DNA of 64,000 nt from Bog-159 sp963818855 (GTDB lineage: Bacteria > Acidobacteriota > Terriglobia > Bryobacterales > Bryobacteraceae), in the NCBI GenBank assembly GCA_963818855.1, contig CAWFUH010000017.1, positions 434,001 through 498,000 of the forward strand, read 5' to 3'. Of this stretch, positions 17,413 through 26,059 are shown in pieces. A program made the translations under genes and the position numbers. How positions within the stretch are numbered: the stretch's first letter is position 1; each line of letters begins with the position of its first letter. The notes under the pieces were generated by a model. It was not told the DNA's origin. It did no database searches and was given only the letters and a program-made list of their open reading frames with translations.

Positions 17413-19017
17413 TCAGGTTCTCCGCCAGTTGAATTGAGGGCGCTCGGGCTTGCCATAGAGCGTGAGCGCGCCGCGTTCGCCGGTGGCATTGGGGCGCGAG
17501 AAGATCCAGTTCTGCCAGGCGGAGAGGCGGCCGAAGACTTTGGCGTCGGCGTTCTCGGCGCCGGCGAAGCGGAGATTGGCCTCCATGCCGGTAAGGGCAT
17601 CGGGCGAGAGGCTGGCGCGTTCCTCGATGGCCACGCGCAGCTCGTCTTCCCAGTCGATTTCATCCACGGCGGCGGTGACCAGGCCGGCTTGTTGGGCGGC
17701 ATCGGTGTCGAAGGGTTGGCATGCGGAGAGGATCTGATCGACGCGCGCGGGATCGGCCAGGAAGCGAACCTGCAGGCGCGAGGGGCCGTGGGTCATGGGG
17801 AGCAGGCCGCCATTGAGCGGAGAGGATGCCATGCGCACCGCGCCTTCGGAATCGCGCAGCATGTAGATGCGGTCCGCGGCCAAGGCAATTTCAAGCAGGC
17901 TGCCGGCGAAACAGGAGCCTCGATCGACGACGGCGAACAGGCTGCGCGCGGTCAGATCGAGGCGGCGGAGGGTACGCGCCATCAGCAACAAAGTTTCGTT
18001 AGCCAGCCAATCGGTGCGGTTTTCGTAGAGCGCGCGATCGGCCTGACGGACGGCTTCCAGATCGCCGCGGGTTTTCAGGATGATGAGACCGATTTCGTCG
18101 TAGTGGAAGCGGAGGCGGAGCAGGGCATCGTCAAGTTCGCGGAAGGCGCGCAATGGCGTGTAATCCGTTCCTGCTTCGATGGTCAGCTCGGCGGTGCGGG
18201 CGCTGCGATGGAGCTGCAGTTGCACGTGGCGGTAGCGCACGGCGTCCGTTTCGACATCGGGATCGAGCGCTTCGAGGGCGATGCCGGGGCCTTTCGGCTG
18301 CGGGTCCTGCGCGGCCAGGGCGAGGGCGCGCGCGTGGACGGCGTCCGGAAATCGGCTACGCGGGAAAACGCCATCCACCAGCCGCCAATCAACAGCGCGT
18401 TTGCCTTTGATGCCTTCGGCGAGAGTGGCGAAAACATCCGCCAGATCGCGGCGCACTTTGCGCTTATCCACAACGCGGGTGAGCCCGCCAGTGCCCGGCA
18501 GGACGCCCAGCAGTGGCACTTCGGGCAGACTGACGGCGGAGTTGCCGTCATCGACCAGGTAAATCTCTTCGCAGGCCAGCGCCAATTCATAGCCGCCGCC
18601 CGCGGTGGTGCCGTTGCAGGCGGCGATGTAGTGCTGGCCGCTGTGGGCGGAGGCGTCCTCGATGGCCAGGCGGGTTTCGTTGGTGTATTTGCAGAAGTTA
18701 ACCTTGAACCCGTGGGTGGAAGTGGCCAGCATTTGGATGTTGGCGCCCGCGCAGAAGACGCGGTCGAGGCCGCCGGTGACGATGACGGCACGCACTTCGG
18801 GATGTTCGAAGCGCAGGCGCGTGACGGCGTCGGCGAGTTCGATATCCACGCCGAGATCGTAGGAATTGAGCTTCAGCTTGTAGCCGGGAACCAGCGGCGA
18901 TTCTTCGGCCACGGCCAGCGTCAGCGTGGCCAGCGGCGGCTCGATGGAGAGGCGCCAGTGGCGGTATTCATTCGGATGTGTTTCGAGCGCGAACCCAGCG
19001 GAGCAGCTTGGCCCCAT
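17413..19017 (-). CDS. boxC: 2,3-epoxybenzoyl-CoA dihydrolase
   Basis: 534 residues. BoxC opens the ring of 2,3-epoxybenzoyl-CoA, giving 3,4-dehydroadipyl-CoA semialdehyde and formate. Two crotonase-like halves are visible. The first holds EYRHWRLS, GYKLKLNSYDLGVDIELADA, FCAGANIQML and the oxyanion-hole region ACNGTTAGGGYELALACEE; the second holds GSCFAGSLLEIALAADRIYM and GLLPMTHGPSRLQVRFL. Length and order match characterised BoxC proteins. It is the first gene of a boxC-boxB pair with no spacer; the third and fourth pathway genes (boxA, boxD) are not in the window. Confidence 0.95.
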   Translation of the reverse strand: MGPSCSAGFALETHPNEYRHWRLSIEPPLATLTLAVAEESPLVPGYKLKLNSYDLGVDIELADAVTRLRFEHPEVRAVIVTGGLDRVFCAGANIQMLATSTHGFKVNFCKYTNETRLAIEDASAHSGQHYIAACNGTTAGGGYELALACEEIYLVDDGNSAVSLPEVPLLGVLPGTGGLTRVVDKRKVRRDLADVFATLAEGIKGKRAVDWRLVDGVFPRSRFPDAVHARALALAAQDPQPKGPGIALEALDPDVETDAVRYRHVQLQLHRSARTAELTIEAGTDYTPLRAFRELDDALLRLRFHYDEIGLIILKTRGDLEAVRQADRALYENRTDWLANETLLLMARTLRRLDLTARSLFAVVDRGSCFAGSLLEIALAADRIYMLRDSEGAVRMASSPLNGGLLPMTHGPSRLQVRFLADPARVDQILSACQPFDTDAAQQAGLVTAAVDEIDWEDELRVAIEERASLSPDALTGMEANLRFAGAENADAKVFGRLSAWQNWIFSRPNATGERGALTLYGKPERPQFNWRRT

Positions 19018-19111
19018 ATATTTTTATTGTACGGCGGACGGCGGGGCGACTGGCGGCGCGCGATCTTGCCGGCGGGTCTGCCCACTATACTGACGATAGG
19101 GACAGGACCAT

Positions 19112-19657
19112 ATGAATACGCTCTGCAGAATTGGGACGATAGTTTTCTTAGCGTTGGCGTCACACCCGGCACCCGCGCAAACCAGCAGCCCGGATGCAGC
19201 CACGATGCAGGCACTGCTATCCGAGGTGCGGCAGTTGCGGCATACGGTCGAGAGGACCGTAACGCTGGGCCCGCGCATCCAGATCCTTTTGCAGCGCGCG
19301 CAGTTTCAGGACCAGAAAGTTGCCCGCATCTCGCAGCAATTGGATGAAGTGCGCAAGCAGATCGCCGCCGAAACGGCGCGACAGAATAACGCCAATGACC
19401 GGCTGGCCAAAATCGAACAGGATATTTCGAACGAAAGCGATCCGGAACGGCACAAGCAATTGGAGGATTTGCGGTCGACGTTAAAGATGGTGGCAGGGAA
19501 CGGTCCCGATCAGCAACTGAGAGCCCATGAAAGCGAGCTTTCCAATGCGCTCGAAATCGAGCAGGGCTCGCTGAATGAACTCAACGAAAAGCTGGATGCA
19601 TTGGAGCGGCAATTGGAAGCGCCGCCTGCCGCCAGCGAGGCAGGGAAGCCGCGGTAG
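19112..19657 (+). CDS. Secreted coiled-coil protein of unknown function
   Basis: 181 residues. Signal peptide MNTLCRIGTIVFLALASHPAPAQ, then an almost wholly helical, charged region with heptad-like spacing (QALLSEVRQLRHTVERTV; ISQQLDEVRKQIAAETARQNN; LEDLRSTLKMVAG; LNELNEKLDALERQLEAPP), so probably a periplasmic coiled coil. It is divergent from boxC (94 bp between the starts) and followed by a family B twin-hairpin repeat. No known domain recognised. Confidence 0.75.
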   Translation: MNTLCRIGTIVFLALASHPAPAQTSSPDAATMQALLSEVRQLRHTVERTVTLGPRIQILLQRAQFQDQKVARISQQLDEVRKQIAAETARQNNANDRLAKIEQDISNESDPERHKQLEDLRSTLKMVAGNGPDQQLRAHESELSNALEIEQGSLNELNEKLDALERQLEAPPAASEAGKPR

Positions 19658-19664
19658 CTGGTCA

Positions 19665-19711
19665 GGCGGGCCGACGTGGACGTCGGCCGCAGGACTGGAG
19701 TCCTGCCCCAC
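19665..19711 (+). repeat. Twin-hairpin repeat, family B copy 2
   Basis: GGCCGACG TGGA CGTCGGCC then GCAGGAC TGGA GTCCTGC, tail CCCAC. Placed 8 bp after the coiled-coil gene, where it could also act on mRNA ends. Confidence 0.8.
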
Positions 19712-19839
19712 TCTGTACTTTGCATCACGACCCACGTGCACGTGATGGCGGAGCCTACATAATGTGGGATCTAACGCCGGCAATTTAAGATATACTAGTC
19801 TTTAAACGCTTTAATCCACCCGCCCCCAAGGCTGGCTTT

Positions 19840-20388
19840 ATGATGCTGCTCTTCAATGAAGCTAAGGCGACCCAGGCCGCCGCGCGTCTTTTGACCCTCC
19901 GCGGTGGAACCATGAGCTATGTGAAGCTCATCAAGCTTCTGTACCTGGCCGACCGCGAAGCCCTCATTCGCTGGGGACGCCCTATCACCACGGACCGCTA
20001 CATATCCCTGGACAACGGCCCGGTGGTCAGCCGGATGTACGATTTGATTCGAGATGAGCCGCCGCCAAATTCTTTCCGGATCTGGCCTAAGTTTATCTCC
20101 AACCCGGAGGATTATGAGGTTCGACTGCTGGGCGATCCCGGTAGCGGAGAGCTGTCCTCTGCGGAGCGGCAACTGATCGATGAAATCTTCGCGCAGCATG
20201 GCCACCAGAACCGGTGGACCGTCGTGGACTACACGCGGAGCCTACCGGAGTGGACCAATCCAGATGGAGGCGCGTTGCCCATCGAGTACTGTGACATCCT
20301 GAAGGCCGCTCACAAGACCGCGGATGAAATCGCCGCGATAGAAGAAGCGCTGGACTCCGCAGCCCTCGTCGAACGAGTCCTTGTTTAG
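19840..20388 (+). CDS. Panacea-domain (DUF4065/SocA-like) antitoxin-type protein
   Basis: 182 residues. The Panacea signature is clear: MSYVKLIKLLYLADREALIRWGRPITTDRYISLDNGPVVSRMYDLIR near the N-terminus, then SSAERQLIDEIFAQHG. Proteins with this domain (formerly DUF4065, SocA, GepA) are antitoxins in the PanAT systems, where the partner toxin varies widely and lies next door. Here the neighbour is a FabH-like enzyme, not a recognised toxin, so this may be an orphan or a new pairing. A TATACT box lies at 19791-19796 in an AT-rich upstream segment but no good -35 was seen. Confidence 0.85.
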   Translation: MMLLFNEAKATQAAARLLTLRGGTMSYVKLIKLLYLADREALIRWGRPITTDRYISLDNGPVVSRMYDLIRDEPPPNSFRIWPKFISNPEDYEVRLLGDPGSGELSSAERQLIDEIFAQHGHQNRWTVVDYTRSLPEWTNPDGGALPIEYCDILKAAHKTADEIAAIEEALDSAALVERVLV

Positions 20389-20418
20389 TGAATGGTTTAG
20401 TGACTGGTTTAGTGAATG
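20383..20418 (+). repeat. Triple 12-bp tandem repeat over a stop codon
   Basis: GTTTAGTGAATG, GTTTAGTGACTG, GTTTAGTGAATG in tandem. The first copy supplies the TAG stop of the Panacea gene. Each copy contains stop triplets and the outer two carry ATG. Confidence 0.8.
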
Positions 20419-20450
20419 CAACCTTCCCATATACGGGAAGGGGGGACCAC

Positions 20451-21410
20451 ATGACAATCCGAAACAGCCGCTTTGACAGCGTCTGCATCAAAGCGACCGG
20501 TTCGTACGTTCCGGACAAGATTCTGACAAACGAAGAGATCGTCGGAGACCTTCCAACCTCCGCGGAGTGGGTCGTAGAAACTCTGGGCATCCGCCAGCGG
20601 CGTGTCGCGCAGCCGGAGGAATGCACATCCGACCTGGCTGCCTGTGCCGGCCTGAAGGCGATAGCCGCGGCGGAACTGGAGCCGAACGAAATCGACCTCA
20701 TCATCGTGGCCACCTCCACACCGGACCGCAAGGCGCCCTCATCCGCATGCATAGCGCAGAGGAAAATGGGCGTGCGGAACGGATGCCCGGCGTTCGATGT
20801 GTCCGCGGTATGTTCCGGGTTCCTATACGGCATGACCATTGCAGGTCAATTCATCCAGAATGGCGTATACGACCATGTGCTGGTTATCGGCGCCGACACC
20901 TTCTCCAAGGTGACAAATTGGAATCACCGCAACTGCGTCTTTTTCGGCGACGGCAGCGGCGCTGTGGTGCTGGGGAGGGACCATCGTGACAATGGGCTAT
21001 TCTCCAGCCTTCTCTTCGCCGACGGCGAGGGCATGGATGATTTCACGATCTTCCCGACGGACGCCTACTTCACGATGAACGGGAGGGCGGTTTATGAGAA
21101 AGCGACAGCCGCGCTGCCCGAGAGTATTCAGCAGATTCTCTGCGTGAACCGGCTGCGACTCGAAGATGTTTCGATGATCATTCCGCATCAGGCTTCCACG
21201 CACGTGCTCAAGCGCGCCGCTGAGATACTCGGTGTCCCATATTCCCGCATACAGACGAATCTGGATTTATACGGGAACACCGCCAGCGCATCAATCCCGC
21301 TGCTGCTCGACCAGGTAAATCGCCGCGGACTCATCCACAAGGACGATCTGCTGCTGTTCGCCGCCGTCGGCGCCGGGTGGACCTGGGGCGCAACCTTGTA
21401 CCGATGGTGA
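20451..21410 (+). CDS. 3-oxoacyl-ACP synthase III family protein (FabH-like)
   Basis: 319 residues from ATG 20451, preceded by GGGGGA; a longer frame from 20388 would begin inside the 12-bp repeats. The catalytic triad of KASIII is complete: Cys121 (AVCSGFLYG), His246 (IIPHQAS) and Asn276 (LYGNTASASIPLLL). N-terminal TGSYVPDKILTNEEI and WVVETLGIRQRR are family landmarks. FabH condenses acyl-CoA with malonyl-ACP to begin fatty acid synthesis; paralogs act in secondary metabolism or alkene formation. No other fatty acid genes are nearby, so a specialised role is possible. It follows the Panacea gene by 62 bp on the same strand. Confidence 0.9.
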   Translation: MTIRNSRFDSVCIKATGSYVPDKILTNEEIVGDLPTSAEWVVETLGIRQRRVAQPEECTSDLAACAGLKAIAAAELEPNEIDLIIVATSTPDRKAPSSACIAQRKMGVRNGCPAFDVSAVCSGFLYGMTIAGQFIQNGVYDHVLVIGADTFSKVTNWNHRNCVFFGDGSGAVVLGRDHRDNGLFSSLLFADGEGMDDFTIFPTDAYFTMNGRAVYEKATAALPESIQQILCVNRLRLEDVSMIIPHQASTHVLKRAAEILGVPYSRIQTNLDLYGNTASASIPLLLDQVNRRGLIHKDDLLLFAAVGAGWTWGATLYRW

Positions 21411-21482
21411 CGGTGCGGGTAGCGCCAGAAACGTCCGGCTGCGGCCACCGCGGGCCGCGGGCCTGCCCACGCGCCTGCCGCA

Positions 21483-22640
21483 CTATGCGCCCGCCACGCG
21501 GGCGAGCAAGCGGCGGCAACCTTCTTGAAACGTGCCGGGCTCGGTGAGCAGACTTAGCACCAGATAGGCCTCGGATTCGAAATCGTAAAAAAAGCCGGGC
21601 TGGACCAGGATATTGTCTTGCTGCAGAAGGTCCAGCGCCCATTCTTCCTCTCGCCGGATACGCGGCAGTTGTACCGTCGCGCACCAGCCGCCTTCGACTG
21701 CCAGTGTGCGGCAGGGCGATTCGGCGCTGATAGCGGATGCAAGAAATTCGAGATTGGCACGCCCGCGAGCAGCGATCTGCTGTTGGATATGTTTGCCCAA
21801 CTCCAACAGGCGCGAAGCGGCGTGCTGCACGGGCGTGCCGACGGAGAGATACGTATCGGCGATCCACTCCAGCTTGTCCCTGGCGGCGGCGCGCGCGGCG
21901 GCGGGCCCGGAGATCACGATCCAGCCAAGCTTCATTTGCGGTAACCCGGCGACCTTGGAGAGCCCGCTCATGGAAAATGAGAGCGTCTCGCTGGAGCCAG
22001 CCAGCGTGCGCACGCGCGCGCCGTCGCCGGTTAAGGCATAATCCGCAAAGACCTCATCCGATATGAGGGCAATTCCGCGCGTCTGGATGAAACGCAATTC
22101 GTCGCGCTTGAGGAAAGATCCGGTCGGATTGTTCGGATTCACCAGCACGATAGCCCGCGTGAGCGGCGTGATAGCGGCCGCCAAGGCATCGCAGTCGATA
22201 GACCAGCCACCGTGATACACCAGCGGATACGAAACCACCCGCAGCGATTCCATAGTCGCGAGAAATTCGAATAACGGATACGATGGGCGCGGCACCAGCA
22301 CTTCGTCTCCCGGATCGGCCAGCAGCTTGAACAGGTACGCGTAGGCTTCGCTGGTGCTGGCCGTAAGCAGGACCTGGTCCGGCGCGACCGGGCAGCCTGC
22401 CTCTGCGTAATAGCGGCACACGGCTTCGCGCGCAGTCAATAATCCGGCGGGCTGTGGATCGTACCGCAGCGCGCGCGGATCGGCCAGCGCCTCCGCAATT
22501 TCGACCGGATACGAAAAACCGGCGCGCGTGGGATTGGATTCGGTCAGATCCAGAATCGCGGCGCCCGCGCGGCGCTTGTCGGCCAGCACGCGCGTGAGCT
22601 GGTTGGGAGACTGATCCCAGTGAAATCGGGCTGAAAACAT
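21483..22640 (-). CDS. PLP-dependent class I/II aminotransferase
   Basis: 385 residues. Fold-type I landmarks: substrate region LTESNPTRAGFSYP, cofactor loop LTASTSEAYAYLFKLL, VPRPSYPLFEF, NPNNPTGSFLKRDEL, aspartate in ALISDEVFADY, and the Schiff-base lysine in SMSGLSKVAGLPQMKLGWI. It transfers amino groups between an amino acid and a keto acid; the exact substrate (aspartate, alanine or aromatic) is not fixed by sequence alone. It is divergent from the acyl-CoA dehydrogenase gene, with only 20 bp between the two start codons, so each promoter must extend into the other gene. Confidence 0.9.
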   Translation of the reverse strand: MFSARFHWDQSPNQLTRVLADKRRAGAAILDLTESNPTRAGFSYPVEIAEALADPRALRYDPQPAGLLTAREAVCRYYAEAGCPVAPDQVLLTASTSEAYAYLFKLLADPGDEVLVPRPSYPLFEFLATMESLRVVSYPLVYHGGWSIDCDALAAAITPLTRAIVLVNPNNPTGSFLKRDELRFIQTRGIALISDEVFADYALTGDGARVRTLAGSSETLSFSMSGLSKVAGLPQMKLGWIVISGPAAARAAARDKLEWIADTYLSVGTPVQHAASRLLELGKHIQQQIAARGRANLEFLASAISAESPCRTLAVEGGWCATVQLPRIRREEEWALDLLQQDNILVQPGFFYDFESEAYLVLSLLTEPGTFQEGCRRLLARVAGA

Positions 22641-22660
22641 GTTTTGATAGGGTTGATTAT

Positions 22661-23827
22661 ATGGCTTTTCGCGGAGTAGATTACTTTGCCGTCGATTCGT
22701 TGTTTAACGAACAAGAACTGCTGGTGCGGCAGACGGCGCGCCAATTTGTGGATGAGCGGGTGCTTCCGGTCATTCGCGATTGTTATCGTGAGGCGCGGTT
22801 CCCGAGCGAGCTGGCACCCGAAATGGGCCGGCTCGGCTTTTTCGGCGCCAACCTGGAAGGGTACGGCTGCGCGGGCATGAGCAACGTGGAGTACGGGCTG
22901 ATCATGCAGGAACTCGAGCGCGGCGATTCCGGCGTGCGCAGTTTCGTCAGCGTACAGGGCGCGCTGGTGATGTATCCCATTCATACATACGGGTCGGAGG
23001 AACAGAAGCAAGCCTGGCTGCCGCGCCTGCAAAGCGGCGCCGCGGTGGGATGCTTCGGACTTACCGAGCCGGACTTCGGCTCGAACCCCGCCGGCATGCG
23101 CACCACGGCGCGGCGCGACGGCGGCGATTGGATTCTAAACGGCGAGAAAACGTGGATCACCAATGGCACGCTCGCGGACGTGGCTATCGTGTGGGCGCGG
23201 GCGGAAGAAGGCATCCGCGGATTCGTGGTGGAGAAGGGCACGCGCGGCTTTACGTCGTCCGATATTCACGGCAAATGGTCTATGCGCGCATCGGTGACGT
23301 CCAGCCTGGCGCTGGCCGATTGCCGCGTGCCCGCGTGCGCCATGCTGCCGGGAGCCAAGGGACTCAAGGGCCCGCTGGGCTGTCTCTCGCAGGCGCGCTA
23401 CGGCATCGGTTGGGGCGTGTTGGGAGCGGCCATGGATTGCTATGAGACGGCCCGCCAGTACACCATCTTGCGCAAGCAGTTCGACGACAGGCCGATCGCG
23501 TCGCATCAACTGGTGCAGGAGAAACTGGCGTGGATGATTACCGAGATCACCAAGGCGCAGTTACTGGCCGTGCAGGCCGGCCGGCTGAAGGATCAAGGCA
23601 AGCTGGAGCCGGCGCACATCTCCATGCTGAAACGCAACAACGTGGCCATGGCTCTCGATTGCGCGCGCCTGAGCCGCGACCTGCTGGGCGCCAACGGAAT
23701 CACCGACGAGTATCCCATCATGCGCCACTTATGTAACTTGGAGACGGTTAAGACCTACGAAGGTACCGACCACATACATACGCTGGTAATCGGAGAAAGG
23801 GTGACGGGGATCGCTGCTTACAAGTAG
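22661..23827 (+). CDS. gcdH: Glutaryl-CoA dehydrogenase-type acyl-CoA dehydrogenase
   Basis: 388 residues. Sequence through the chain follows GcdH: LFNEQELLVRQTARQFVDERVLP, GYGCAGMSNVEYGLIMQELERGDSGVRSF, VSVQGALVMYPI, CFGLTEPDFGSNPAGM, NGEKTWITNG, and catalytic Glu367 in KTYEGTDHIHTL. GcdH is an FAD enzyme that oxidises and decarboxylates glutaryl-CoA to crotonyl-CoA in lysine, tryptophan and aromatic degradation. The nearby boxBC genes make an aromatic context plausible, but GcdH belongs to anaerobic-type or lysine routes and not to the Box route itself. The assignment to glutaryl-CoA over another acyl-CoA rests on overall similarity. Confidence 0.88.
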   Translation: MAFRGVDYFAVDSLFNEQELLVRQTARQFVDERVLPVIRDCYREARFPSELAPEMGRLGFFGANLEGYGCAGMSNVEYGLIMQELERGDSGVRSFVSVQGALVMYPIHTYGSEEQKQAWLPRLQSGAAVGCFGLTEPDFGSNPAGMRTTARRDGGDWILNGEKTWITNGTLADVAIVWARAEEGIRGFVVEKGTRGFTSSDIHGKWSMRASVTSSLALADCRVPACAMLPGAKGLKGPLGCLSQARYGIGWGVLGAAMDCYETARQYTILRKQFDDRPIASHQLVQEKLAWMITEITKAQLLAVQAGRLKDQGKLEPAHISMLKRNNVAMALDCARLSRDLLGANGITDEYPIMRHLCNLETVKTYEGTDHIHTLVIGERVTGIAAYK

Positions 23828-23846
23828 GTTGTAGGTCGTGGGTGAT

Positions 23847-23885
23847 GGGTGGTGGGTCGGCGCGGTCACCCACAACCCACCACCC
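23847..23885 (+). terminator. Stable hairpin between gcdH and the next gene
   Basis: An 11-bp perfect stem pairs GGGTGGTGGGT (23847-23857) with ACCCACCACCC (23875-23885). It lies 20 bp after the gcdH stop. No T-run follows, so it is only terminator-like. Confidence 0.4.
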
Positions 23886-23907
23886 CTAACCCACCACCGT
23901 CCCGCAC

Positions 23908-25935
23908 ATGTGGCTTTACGCTCTCACTATCCTGGTCAGCGCGTTTCTGCTGTTCCAGGTACAACCGGTCATTGCGCGCATCATTTTGCCTTGGTTCGGC
24001 GGGTCGGCGGCCGTGTGGACTACGTGCCTTCTGTTTTTTCAGACGGTATTGTTACTCGGATACTTGTACTCGCATTGGCTATACCGTAAGCTTCGGCCGC
24101 GCGCGCAGATGTTGGTGCACAGCGGGCTGTTGGCAGCGAGCCTGCTGGTGCTGCCGGTCTGGCCGGCGGCGTCCTGGAAGCCCGCGGGCGGCGAGGACCC
24201 CGCGTTGCGCATCCTGCTGCTGTTGGCCGTCACTGTAGGGCTGCCGTATTTTCTGCTTTCGACCACCGGCCCGTTATTGCAAGCCTGGTACGCGCGCCGT
24301 TATCAGGGCGCGATGCCGTACAGGCTCTATGCGCTATCGAATGCCGGCTCGATGTTTGCCCTGATCAGTTACCCGGTGTTATTCGAGCCGCGGTTCGGCA
24401 CACACCAGCAGGCCGCCGGGTGGAGTTGGGCATATGGCGTCTTTATCCTACTGTGTGCCGTGACTGCGTGGCTGGGAAGAGAAGGCGGCACGGCGCAACC
24501 GGAAGCCGCTCTGGACGACACAGCTCTGCCGCACCGGACATTCTTCTGGATCGCGTTGCCTGCGTGCGCTTCTATCCTGCTGTTAGCCATTACTAACCAC
24601 CTGGCGCAGAACGTAGCTGCCATTCCTTTTCTTTGGATACTGCCGCTGAGTCTCTACTTACTGAGTTTCATACTGTGCTTTGAAAGTTCCTGGTGGTACC
24701 GGCGGACGACATTCCTTGGTTTGTTCGCGGTGACCGTAGGGAGCATGGCATATGCGCTTTCGGGGGAGTTCCAGAATAACCCAGTGAAGGTCATGATCCC
24801 GTTCTTCGCCGCGGGCTTATTTATATGCTCAATGGTCTGCCATGGGGAGTTAGCGCGCCTGAAGCCGCATCCCGGCCGGCTGACATCTTTTTATGTCATG
24901 ATCGCGCTCGGTGGCGCACTGGGCGGGTTATTCGTGGCCCTGATTGCGCCGCACGTGTTCTCCGGATTCTACGAACTTCCGATAGGCCTGGCGGCGTGCG
25001 CATGCGTGGTGCTGGCGGTATTGCGTGCCGATCCGGAGAGCGTGCTGGCAGGACCGTGGAAGCGACCCGCTCCATTGGGCGCGGCGCTGCTGACGCTGGC
25101 GGTGATGGGATACCTGGGATTCATCATCAGGGAGACCGGCAAGAATACGCGCGTGATGATGCGGAATTTCTATGGCGGCTTGCGCGTTTTCGATGACACA
25201 GCCGATGACACCGATGACCCGGTCCGCAGATTGATGCACGGCACCATCACGCACGGCGATCAATACCTGGCGCCAAGTCTCCAAGGCCGGCCCACGACTT
25301 ACTACGGGCCGCATACCGGCGTCGGCCGCGCCATCAGGCAGCTACAGCAAAACGGTCCCGTGCGCGTGGGCGTGATCGGACTGGGAACCGGCACGCTGGC
25401 AGCTTACGGCCGCGCGGGCGACTATTTTCGTTTCTATGAAATCAATCCGCTGGTGGTACGGATCGCGAATACGGAGTTTACATTCCTCAAGATATGCAAG
25501 GCGCGCCGGGACGTGGCCCTGGGCGACGCGCGCCTGTCGCTCGAGCGGGAACCGCCGGAGAATTTCGATGTACTGGCGGTGGACGCGTTCTCGAGTGATG
25601 CTATTCCGGTGCACCTGCTCACGCGCGAGTCATTCGAATTGTACTTCCGGCAATTGAAGCCGAATGGCGTGTTGGCGGTGCATGTGTCGAATAAGCATCT
25701 GGTTTTGACTCCGGTGGTGAAGCTGGCTGCCGTTTCGCTCGGAAAGGATGCGCGGCTAGTGGAATCCCAGGACGAGGAGAACGACGTGTTCGCGTCCAGT
25801 TGGGTGCTGGTAACTGCCAGTCCGGTTGTATTTGAGGGGCCGCTGCTGCGCGGGGCGGCGCGCGCGGTGCCCACGCCGCGAAATATAAGAATGTGGACGG
25901 ACGACTACAGCAACTTATTCCAGATCTTGAGATAG
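23908..25935 (+). CDS. Membrane-fused spermidine synthase-like protein
   Basis: 675 residues. The N-terminal ~400 residues hold about ten hydrophobic helices starting with MWLYALTILVSAFLLFQVQPVIARIILP and WFGGSAAVWTTCLLFFQTVLLLGYLYSH, a pattern seen in 'fused MFS/spermidine synthase' proteins. The C-terminal ~240 residues are a SAM-dependent Rossmann domain of the spermidine-synthase type (TYYGPHTGVGRAIRQLQ, VGVIGLGTGTLAAYGRAGDYFRFYEINP, LGDARLSLE, FDVLAVDAFSSDAIPVHLLT). The key acidic residues that bind aminopropyl donor in true SpeE are only partly matched, so polyamine synthesis is uncertain. These fused proteins are common in acidobacteria and their reaction is unknown. Confidence 0.88.
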   Translation: MWLYALTILVSAFLLFQVQPVIARIILPWFGGSAAVWTTCLLFFQTVLLLGYLYSHWLYRKLRPRAQMLVHSGLLAASLLVLPVWPAASWKPAGGEDPALRILLLLAVTVGLPYFLLSTTGPLLQAWYARRYQGAMPYRLYALSNAGSMFALISYPVLFEPRFGTHQQAAGWSWAYGVFILLCAVTAWLGREGGTAQPEAALDDTALPHRTFFWIALPACASILLLAITNHLAQNVAAIPFLWILPLSLYLLSFILCFESSWWYRRTTFLGLFAVTVGSMAYALSGEFQNNPVKVMIPFFAAGLFICSMVCHGELARLKPHPGRLTSFYVMIALGGALGGLFVALIAPHVFSGFYELPIGLAACACVVLAVLRADPESVLAGPWKRPAPLGAALLTLAVMGYLGFIIRETGKNTRVMMRNFYGGLRVFDDTADDTDDPVRRLMHGTITHGDQYLAPSLQGRPTTYYGPHTGVGRAIRQLQQNGPVRVGVIGLGTGTLAAYGRAGDYFRFYEINPLVVRIANTEFTFLKICKARRDVALGDARLSLEREPPENFDVLAVDAFSSDAIPVHLLTRESFELYFRQLKPNGVLAVHVSNKHLVLTPVVKLAAVSLGKDARLVESQDEENDVFASSWVLVTASPVVFEGPLLRGAARAVPTPRNIRMWTDDYSNLFQILR

Positions 25936-26059
25936 CCGTGAGGCGGCCGTGCGGCGGCACTTTCGGGCAGACGGGCGGGCAGACGGTCAACCCCCGGACC
26001 GGTGCCGCCATATACACATAACCAGCTTTGGGCTATTATTGCTAGGTGTGTAGAATTAT

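Noticed and set aside
17434..19347. 637-codon plus-strand open frame opposite boxC
   Set aside because: boxC on the minus strand is unmistakable; the long opposite frame is a result of high-GC third-position bias.
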